From positions 1 to 64,000 of the forward strand of contig NZ_AFNK01000001.1 of NCBI RefSeq assembly GCF_000238795.1: a stretch of DNA of 64,000 nucleotides. Direction: 5' to 3'. Below are positions 57,897 through 64,000 of this stretch, one piece after another (within the stretch, counting starts at the first letter, position 1; each line of letters opens with the position of its first letter). The notes under the pieces were generated by a model. It was given only the letters and a program-made list of their open reading frames with translations, searched no databases and was not told where the DNA came from. The stretch is from Haemophilus sputorum CCUG 13788 (lineage in GTDB: Bacteria; Pseudomonadota; Gammaproteobacteria; Enterobacterales; Pasteurellaceae). Made by a program: the position numbers and the translations under genes.

Positions 57897-59465
57897 CTAC
57901 ACTCGGAAATCGCGTTTACGAATCCCCAATGCGAATAAGGCACCAAAATAACAAATGGCAGCTAAGACAATCAACCATGCTAACCAATAAACTTTTGTGA
58001 AGGTTGCCATACTATGCCAGCCTTCTAGTGCTGGAGAGAAATAAGACACTGCTGCACCCATTAAGCTAGCAGCAATCGCCACTTTTAAGGTGAAGAAACC
58101 TGTTTTGCTTGAAAGCTGATAAATGCCTTGTTTATGTAACTGACGATATAATAATGAAGCATTAATGGCTGCTGATAATGCAGAGGCCATTGCTAATCCT
58201 AAATAACCAAAAGGAATAGCTAACAAGCCAAAACACATGTTACTGGCGGTCGCAATGAGTCCGATTTTTACAGGTGTCTTGGTATTCTGATTAGCATAAA
58301 ATCCGTTAGCTAAAATGCTAATTAACATATAGCTATTAAGCCCTAAGCACATAATCCATAATGCATGTGAAGTTGAAACAACATCAGCAAGGGTAAATTT
58401 TCCTCGCATAAAAATGGTCATAATCATGGGTTGTGCTAAAACAGCAATGCCAATCATCGCTGGAATGCCAAGTAATAGCACCATGCGAATACCCCAATCT
58501 AGCGTATTTTGAAAATCTTCACGGCGTTGTGTTTCTGCTAAATCTTTTTGTTTTGCGATTTTAGAGAGTGTTGGTAACACGACGGTGGATATGGCAATAC
58601 CGAAAATTCCAAGTGGGAATTCAATTAAGCGATCAGAATAATAAAGCCACGTAATTGAACCTGTAATAAGAAAACTAGCAATGACTTGATTCAGTAATAG
58701 ATTGATTTGTGTGACAGAAACACCAAATAATGCGGGGAGCATTAAGGTTCTAACTTTTTTCACGCCTTCATCATTCCATGCCCATTTAGGTTTTACCAGT
58801 AAACCGGCTTTTTTCATAAATGGAATTTGGAATAAAAATTGTAGCAAACCACCTAAGAAAATCCCCCAAGCAAGTGCCACATCTGGGCGTTCAAAATAGT
58901 GAGCACCAAATAGAGCCATCCCGATCATCGCGATATTAAGTAAAACTGGGGAGAATGCCATGACCCCAAATTTACCAATAGTATTTAGTACCGCACCAGA
59001 AAGCGCCACGAAAGTAATAAACCAAAGGTAGGGGAAGGTGATTTTTAATAGTAGGGAAGCTTGCGTAAATTTTTCAGCATCTGCGCCATCATTTAGCCAA
59101 TCAATAAACCAACCAGTACCAAAAAGCGCAGCAACGACGGGAGAGGCAACCATCGCAACCAAAGTCACAAGCGTGACAATCATTCCTAATGAACCATAAA
59201 CCTTAGCAACAAATTCGCGCGTTTTATCTAGGTCATTTTCGGCATTGTATTCAGCTAACACAGGAACAAAAGCTTTAGAAAACGCACCTTCAGCAAAGAG
59301 GCGTCGTAGAAAGTTAGGAATACGGTTGGCAAATAAAAAGACATCGGAAACCGCACCAGCACCGAGCACTCCAGCGACAATCATATCGCGGACTAAACCC
59401 AAAATACGGGATACTAATGTTAATGCACTAACTAACACGCCTGATTTTAATAATTTTTTGCTCAT
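57897..59465 (-). CDS. murJ: Lipid II flippase MurJ
   Basis: MurJ (MviN) moves lipid II to the outer face of the inner membrane. The 522 residues form about fourteen helices. LVSRILGLVRDMIVAGVLGAG and FLRRLFAEGAFSKAFVPVLAEY are family signatures with the essential arginines. It is a single gene, divergent from rpsT, as in several gammaproteobacteria. Confidence 0.96.
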   Translation of the reverse strand: MSKKLLKSGVLVSALTLVSRILGLVRDMIVAGVLGAGAVSDVFLFANRIPNFLRRLFAEGAFSKAFVPVLAEYNAENDLDKTREFVAKVYGSLGMIVTLVTLVAMVASPVVAALFGTGWFIDWLNDGADAEKFTQASLLLKITFPYLWFITFVALSGAVLNTIGKFGVMAFSPVLLNIAMIGMALFGAHYFERPDVALAWGIFLGGLLQFLFQIPFMKKAGLLVKPKWAWNDEGVKKVRTLMLPALFGVSVTQINLLLNQVIASFLITGSITWLYYSDRLIEFPLGIFGIAISTVVLPTLSKIAKQKDLAETQRREDFQNTLDWGIRMVLLLGIPAMIGIAVLAQPMIMTIFMRGKFTLADVVSTSHALWIMCLGLNSYMLISILANGFYANQNTKTPVKIGLIATASNMCFGLLAIPFGYLGLAMASALSAAINASLLYRQLHKQGIYQLSSKTGFFTLKVAIAASLMGAAVSYFSPALEGWHSMATFTKVYWLAWLIVLAAICYFGALFALGIRKRDFRV

Positions 59466-59807
59466 AGAATTCTCTGTATAAGAAAGAAGCTTCTTTGGGT
59501 TTTCACTTTTTCTTGGTTTTTCGTGGCCATTAAATCTTCGGGTATCCTCTTTATATTAAAGGAAATAATAGTTAATTGAGATAAAGGGATATTACACGAT
59601 CACAAAATAGATCCGAATTTTATCAGTTTTTTTATAGGAAAATCAGAAAAAAACTGATAAAATCTCGCCCTATCGTTTTCTGGCAAAGAAAAACGGTGTT
59701 ATTTTCAAGCACGTGTCTCGTTGAAAATGAATTAAAAACTATCGATAGCAACATAAACCAATGTTTATGTTTTAATTATTTAACACAGATATTTTAGGAG
59801 TTTGACC
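59466..59807. promoter_or_regulatory. Divergent murJ / rpsT upstream region
   Basis: This ~340-bp gap has no coding signal. It holds a perfect 17-bp inverted repeat (59617-59633 against 59647-59663, 13-base loop). The right arm of the repeat ends in TGATAAAAT, an extended -10-like element (TAAAAT 59658-59663), so the hairpin sequence overlaps a likely rpsT promoter. Confidence 0.5.
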
Positions 59808-60071
59808 TTGGCTAATATCAAGTCAGCAAAAAAACGTGCGGTTCAATCTGAAAAACGCCGCCAACATAACGCAAGCCAACGCTCAATGATGCGTACTTAC
59901 ATCAAAAAAGTATACGCAGCAGTAGCAACTGGTAATAAAGCAGCTTCAGAAGCAGCTTTCGTTGAAATGCAAAAAGTTGTAGACCGCATGGCGTCTAAAG
60001 GTTTAATCCACGCTAACAAAGCTGCTAACCACAAAGCAAAATTAGCAGCGCAAATCAAAAAATTAGCATAA
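59808..60071 (+). CDS. rpsT: Ribosomal protein S20
   Basis: The 87-residue protein ([21 protein letters not shown]) binds 16S rRNA in the 30S body. The TTG at 59808 is chosen because AGGAG lies 7 bases upstream and the product then has exactly the E. coli length; E. coli rpsT also starts with TTG. A second TTG at 59802 is too close to the ribosome site. The rare start codon helps S20 limit its own translation. Confidence 0.96.
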   Translation: MANIKSAKKRAVQSEKRRQHNASQRSMMRTYIKKVYAAVATGNKAASEAAFVEMQKVVDRMASKGLIHANKAANHKAKLAAQIKKLA

Positions 60072-60091
60072 TTGGATTTTGCAAATTAAAA

Positions 60092-60121
60092 AAGAAAACC
60101 GACCGCTTGGTCGGTTTTCTT
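60092..60121 (+). terminator. Terminator of rpsT
   Basis: A perfect 13-bp stem (60092-60104 against 60109-60121) with a 4-base loop. The USS-like core ACCGCTTGG spans the loop. Confidence 0.82.
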
Positions 60122-60240
60122 GTCATTGCATAGAAAATTTTTGCTTGAAAAGCGGTCAAATTTTCTATACAATTTGCAAATTATTACGCACAGGGAAACT
60201 TGTGCATATTTTTGTGTAGCACATCGTGCTTTTTATCATC

Positions 60241-60270
60241 GGGGAGCAAGTCAAGCTTGCGTTATCACCC
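60241..60270 (+). promoter_or_regulatory. Probable L1 repressor site in the rplKA leader RNA
   Basis: GGGGAGCAAG-TCAA-CTTGC-GTTATCACCC folds as a short lower helix (GGG/CCC), an asymmetric internal loop and an upper helix (GCAAG/CTTGC). That resembles the L1 target in 23S rRNA and in the E. coli rplKA leader. It lies 20 nt before rplK, so L1 could shut off translation of its own operon. Confidence 0.5.
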
Positions 60271-60289
60271 ACTTAGAGGAAACTTAAAA

Positions 60290-60718
60290 ATGGCAAAAAA
60301 AGTCCAAGCATACGTTAAGTTGCAAGTTGCAGCTGGTATGGCTAACCCATCACCACCAGTTGGTCCTGCATTAGGTCAACAAGGTGTGAACATCATGGAA
60401 TTCTGTAAAGCATTCAATGCTCGTACTGAGAGCTTAGAAAAAGGTTTACCAATTCCAGTTGTTATCACTGTATATGCAGACCGTTCATTTACTTTCGTCA
60501 CTAAAACTCCACCAGCAGCAGTGTTATTGAAAAAAGCTGCAGGTATCAAATCTGGTTCAGGCAAACCGAACAAAGATAAAGTGGGTAAAGTAACTTTAGA
60601 TCAAATCCGTCAAATCGCTGAAACTAAAGCAGCAGACATGACTGGTGCGACTATCGAAACTAAAATGAAATCAATTGCTGGTACTGCTCGCTCAATGGGC
60701 TTAGTGGTGGAGGAATAA
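60290..60718 (+). CDS. rplK: Ribosomal protein L11
   Basis: L11 forms the GTPase-associated stalk base. From the ATG at 60290 (AGAGGAAAC upstream) the product is the standard 142 residues, [34 protein letters not shown]. The open frame extends upstream into the leader but without family match. It is followed by rplA after 4 bp. Confidence 0.98.
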   Translation: MAKKVQAYVKLQVAAGMANPSPPVGPALGQQGVNIMEFCKAFNARTESLEKGLPIPVVITVYADRSFTFVTKTPPAAVLLKKAAGIKSGSGKPNKDKVGKVTLDQIRQIAETKAADMTGATIETKMKSIAGTARSMGLVVEE

Positions 60719-60722
60719 TACG

Positions 60723-61412
60723 ATGGCTAAATTGACTAAAAAAATGAAAGCAATCAAAGCTGGCGTAGATTCTACTAAAGCATATGAAATCAACGAAGCA
60801 ATCGCAGTATTAAAACAATTCGCGACAGCTAAATTCGTTGAAAGCGTTGATGTTGCAGTAAACTTAGGGATTGACCCTCGTAAATCAGACCAAAACGTTC
60901 GTGGTGCAACAGTATTACCACACGGAACAGGTCGTACAGCTCGCGTAGCAGTATTCACTCAAGGTGCAAACGCAGAAGCAGCGAAAGCAGCAGGCGCAGA
61001 CTTAGTGGGTATGGAAGACTTAGCTGAAGCAGTGAAAAAAGGCGAAATGAACTTTGACGTTGTTATCGCATCTCCAGATGCAATGCGCGTTGTTGGTCAA
61101 TTAGGTCAAGTATTAGGTCCACGTGGCTTAATGCCAAACCCGAAAGTTGGTACTGTAACGCCAAACGTTGCTGAAGCAGTTAAAAATGCAAAATCTGGTC
61201 AGATTCGTTACCGCAATGATAAAAACGGTATTATCCATACCACTATCGGTAAAGCGGATTTCTCACCTGAGCAATTAAAAGAAAACCTCCAAGCATTGTT
61301 AGCAGCTTTAACTAAAGCTAAACCAACAACAGCAAAAGGTATTTTCATTAAGAAAGTAAGCATCTCTACTACTATGGGTGCTGGTGTTGCGGTTGATCAA
61401 GCATCACTATAG
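60723..61412 (+). CDS. rplA: Ribosomal protein L1
   Basis: L1 forms the mobile L1 stalk of the 50S subunit and represses its own mRNA. The 229 residues include [32 protein letters not shown] and the final [18 protein letters not shown] precedes the start. It ends the rplKA unit at a terminator. Confidence 0.98.
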   Translation: MAKLTKKMKAIKAGVDSTKAYEINEAIAVLKQFATAKFVESVDVAVNLGIDPRKSDQNVRGATVLPHGTGRTARVAVFTQGANAEAAKAAGADLVGMEDLAEAVKKGEMNFDVVIASPDAMRVVGQLGQVLGPRGLMPNPKVGTVTPNVAEAVKNAKSGQIRYRNDKNGIIHTTIGKADFSPEQLKENLQALLAALTKAKPTTAKGIFIKKVSISTTMGAGVAVDQASL

Positions 61413-61428
61413 TTTCTAAATAAAAGTG

Positions 61429-61464
61429 AAAAGACCGTACGTTTAGACGATACGGTCTTTTTAT
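61429..61464 (+). terminator. Terminator of rplKA
   Basis: A perfect 11-bp stem (61429-61439 against 61451-61461) with a T run lies 16 bp after rplA. Confidence 0.87.
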
Positions 61465-61485
61465 TGCAGAAAAATGCAATAATCG

Positions 61486-61514
61486 TTGCTTTTAAAGCAA
61501 CTCGCTGATAGAAT
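61486..61514 (+). promoter_or_regulatory. Promoter of the spc operon
   Basis: TTGCTT (61486-61491), 17 bp, TAGAAT (61509-61514), with an upstream TG (extended -10). It lies between the rplKA terminator and rplN, so the ribosomal operon has its own start here. Confidence 0.5.
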
Positions 61515-61520
61515 TATAAG

Positions 61521-61560
61521 ACTGCCTGCATTGGGTAGGCAGGTTCGTCCCGAAAGGGTG
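61521..61560 (+). ncRNA. Structured leader of the spc operon
   Basis: Two small hairpins lie in the transcript before rplN: ACTGCCT against AGGCAGGT with one bulged base (61521-61544), and CCC-GAAA-GGG (61549-61558). They may take part in ribosomal-protein autoregulation. In E. coli, S8 controls spc from inside rplE, so this would be different; the role is unproven. Confidence 0.35.
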
Positions 61561-61573
61561 TTTTTTTATTTAA

Positions 61574-61957
<384 letters not shown>

Positions 61958-61967
61958 GGGGAATGTA

Positions 61968-62836
<869 letters not shown>

Positions 62837-62847
62837 GGTAGGTTATC

Positions 62848-63153
62848 GTGGCAAAACAATCAATGATTGCACGTGATGTAAAACGTGCGAAATTAGCTGA
62901 TAAATTCTACGCAAAACGTGAAGAATTAAAGAAAATTATCTCATCTGAATCTGCTTCAGATGAAGAGCGTTGGGCAGCAGTGTTGAAGTTACAAACACTT
63001 CCACGTGATTCAAGCCCAATCCGTCAGCGTAATCGTTGCCGCCAAACTGGTCGTCCACACGGTGTACTTCGTAAGTTTGGTTTAAGCCGTATTAAGGTTC
63101 GTGAAGCTGCAATGCGCGGCGAAATTCCAGGCCTTAAGAAAGCAAGCTGGTAA
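62848..63153 (+). CDS. rpsN: Ribosomal protein S14 (zinc-independent form)
   Basis: The 101 residues from a GTG start match the long S14 without the CxxC zinc motifs; [21 protein letters not shown] is conserved. AAGGTAGG precedes the start. It lies 11 bp after rplE. Confidence 0.98.
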   Translation: MAKQSMIARDVKRAKLADKFYAKREELKKIISSESASDEERWAAVLKLQTLPRDSSPIRQRNRCRQTGRPHGVLRKFGLSRIKVREAAMRGEIPGLKKASW

Positions 63154-63189
63154 TAACCTCTTTTAATTTGGAATCATGGGAGTAAATAC

Positions 63190-63582
63190 ATGAGCATGCA
63201 AGATCCAATCGCAGATATGCTGACCCGTATTCGTAACGGTCAAGCTGCGAATAAAGTTGCAATCAGTATGCCTTCATCTAAGTTAAAAGTTGCTATTGCA
63301 AGCGTTTTAGCTGAAGAAGGTTATGTTGAGAGCTTCAAAGTTGTTGAAGGTTCAAAACCTGAGTTGGAAATCACTTTAAAATATTTCCAAAATAAACCAG
63401 TAGTAGAAAGTATCCAACGCGTAAGCCGTCCAGGTCTTCGTATTTACAAACGTAAAGACGAATTACCAAAAGTTATGGGTGGTTTAGGTATCGCAGTTGT
63501 TTCTACATCTAAAGGTGTTATGACCGACCGTGCTGCACGTCAAGCAGGTCTCGGCGGTGAAATCATCTGTTACGTAGCATAA
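63190..63582 (+). CDS. rpsH: Ribosomal protein S8
   Basis: The 130-residue protein ([18 protein letters not shown]) ends in the conserved [27 protein letters not shown]8 binds 16S rRNA and is the spc repressor in E. coli. GGGAG precedes the start. Confidence 0.98.
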   Translation: MSMQDPIADMLTRIRNGQAANKVAISMPSSKLKVAIASVLAEEGYVESFKVVEGSKPELEITLKYFQNKPVVESIQRVSRPGLRIYKRKDELPKVMGGLGIAVVSTSKGVMTDRAARQAGLGGEIICYVA

Positions 63583-63598
63583 TAGAGAGGTAGGAAAA

Positions 63599-64000
63599 AT
63601 GTCTCGTGTTGCAAAAGCACCTGTTAATGTTCCTGCCGGTGTTCAAGTTACATTGAACGGTCAGCTATTAACAGTTAAAGGTAAAAACGGCGAGTTATCT
63701 CGCGAAATTCATAATGCAGTTGAAGTAAAATACGAAGCTGATACATTAACTTTTGCACCTCGTGAAGGTGTTGTAAACGCAGATGCTCAAGCAGGTACTG
63801 CGCGTGCATTAGTTAATGCAATGGTTATCGGTGTTACTGAAGGCTTTACGAAGAAATTGCAATTAGTTGGTGTTGGTTACCGTGCACAAATGAAAGGCAA
63901 CGTAGTTGCTTTAAGCTTAGGTTTCTCACACCCGGTAGAACATACGTTGCCAGCTGGTGTAACTGGTGAATGTCCATCACAAACTGAGATTATTCTCAAA
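63599..64000 (+). CDS. rplF: Ribosomal protein L6, 5' part only
   Basis: The frame starts [21 protein letters not shown] and runs off the window after 134 codons, out of the usual ~177. The first L6 repeat and most of the middle are present ([22 protein letters not shown]). GAGAGG precedes the ATG 17 bp after rpsH. Confidence 0.97.
   Translation, partial: MSRVAKAPVNVPAGVQVTLNGQLLTVKGKNGELSREIHNAVEVKYEADTLTFAPREGVVNADAQAGTARALVNAMVIGVTEGFTKKLQLVGVGYRAQMKGNVVALSLGFSHPVEHTLPAGVTGECPSQTEIILK

Noticed and set aside
60200-60289. N-terminal extension of L11
   Set aside because: L11 has a fixed 142-residue length. The extension is leader RNA with the probable L1 site.

Overview
The window is a 64 kb stretch of a Pasteurellaceae chromosome of roughly 40% GC by eye. 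The gene set (frdABCD, dcuB, asnA/asnC, thiMDE behind a TPP riboswitch, tandem ompA genes, the ydiI-ydiJ pair, TTG-started rpsT) fits that family. DNA uptake sequences (USS) with the core ACAAGCGGTC or its complement are scattered throughout, many placed as inverted pairs between genes. That is the 'Apl-type' USS, which points to the Actinobacillus / Mannheimia / H. ducreyi / H. parahaemolyticus side of the family. I do not name a species. I found no rRNA, tRNA, CRISPR array, prophage or insertion sequence.

Layout. 1-2.4 kb: a 3' scrap of glpQ, an AT-rich gene for two cold-shock-like domains joined to a nuclease-like domain, and an rclC-like membrane gene. 2.4-10.7 kb: purL with a PurR operator, yagU, an orphan citC, a 5'-nucleotidase gene with a stop codon inside its signal peptide, and a small serine hydrolase. 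10.7-16 kb: CRP and FNR sites, frdABCD, lptM and lysA. 16-22.5 kb (minus strand): nusG, secE, yidC, ydiI and ydiJ. 22.5-28.4 kb: two ompA paralogs, a PEBP-family gene, asnA/asnC and dps. 28.5-33.2 kb: thiMDE, dcuB and dapF. 33.3-42.3 kb: rpoB and rpoC with a REP-like element between them. 42.3-45.1 kb: an AT-rich defence-type island (DUF4435 gene plus AAA ATPase, PARIS-like), a decayed vapC and an intact vapB. 45.2-59.5 kb: cdd, rpoZ, an unusual short spoT, a wzz-like gene and wecA, hemL, menD-menH, crcB, an MFS gene, anmK-murQ and murJ. 59.6-64 kb: rpsT, rplKA and the start of the spc ribosomal operon (rplN-rplX-rplE-rpsN-rpsH-rplF, the last cut by the window edge).

How the genes fit together. 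Fumarate respiration is well represented: FrdABCD uses menaquinol, MenD, MenH and a MenI-like thioesterase belong to menaquinone synthesis, and DcuB exchanges fumarate for succinate. AnmK and MurQ recycle murein sugars, and MurJ and WecA handle lipid-linked envelope precursors. The transcription and translation genes that form one cluster in E. coli (secE-nusG-rplKAJL-rpoBC) lie here as three separate pieces, with rplKA directly in front of the spc operon.

Best leads: (1) the PARIS-like ATPase/DUF4435 pair; (2) the cold-shock/nuclease fusion beside a truncated glpQ; (3) a SpoT that lacks the region between its TGS and ACT domains and has changed synthetase residues; (4) 378 bp of perfect identity between the tandem ompA genes; (5) the in-frame TGA in the 5'-nucleotidase signal peptide; (6) Hin-type uptake sequences seen only in purL.
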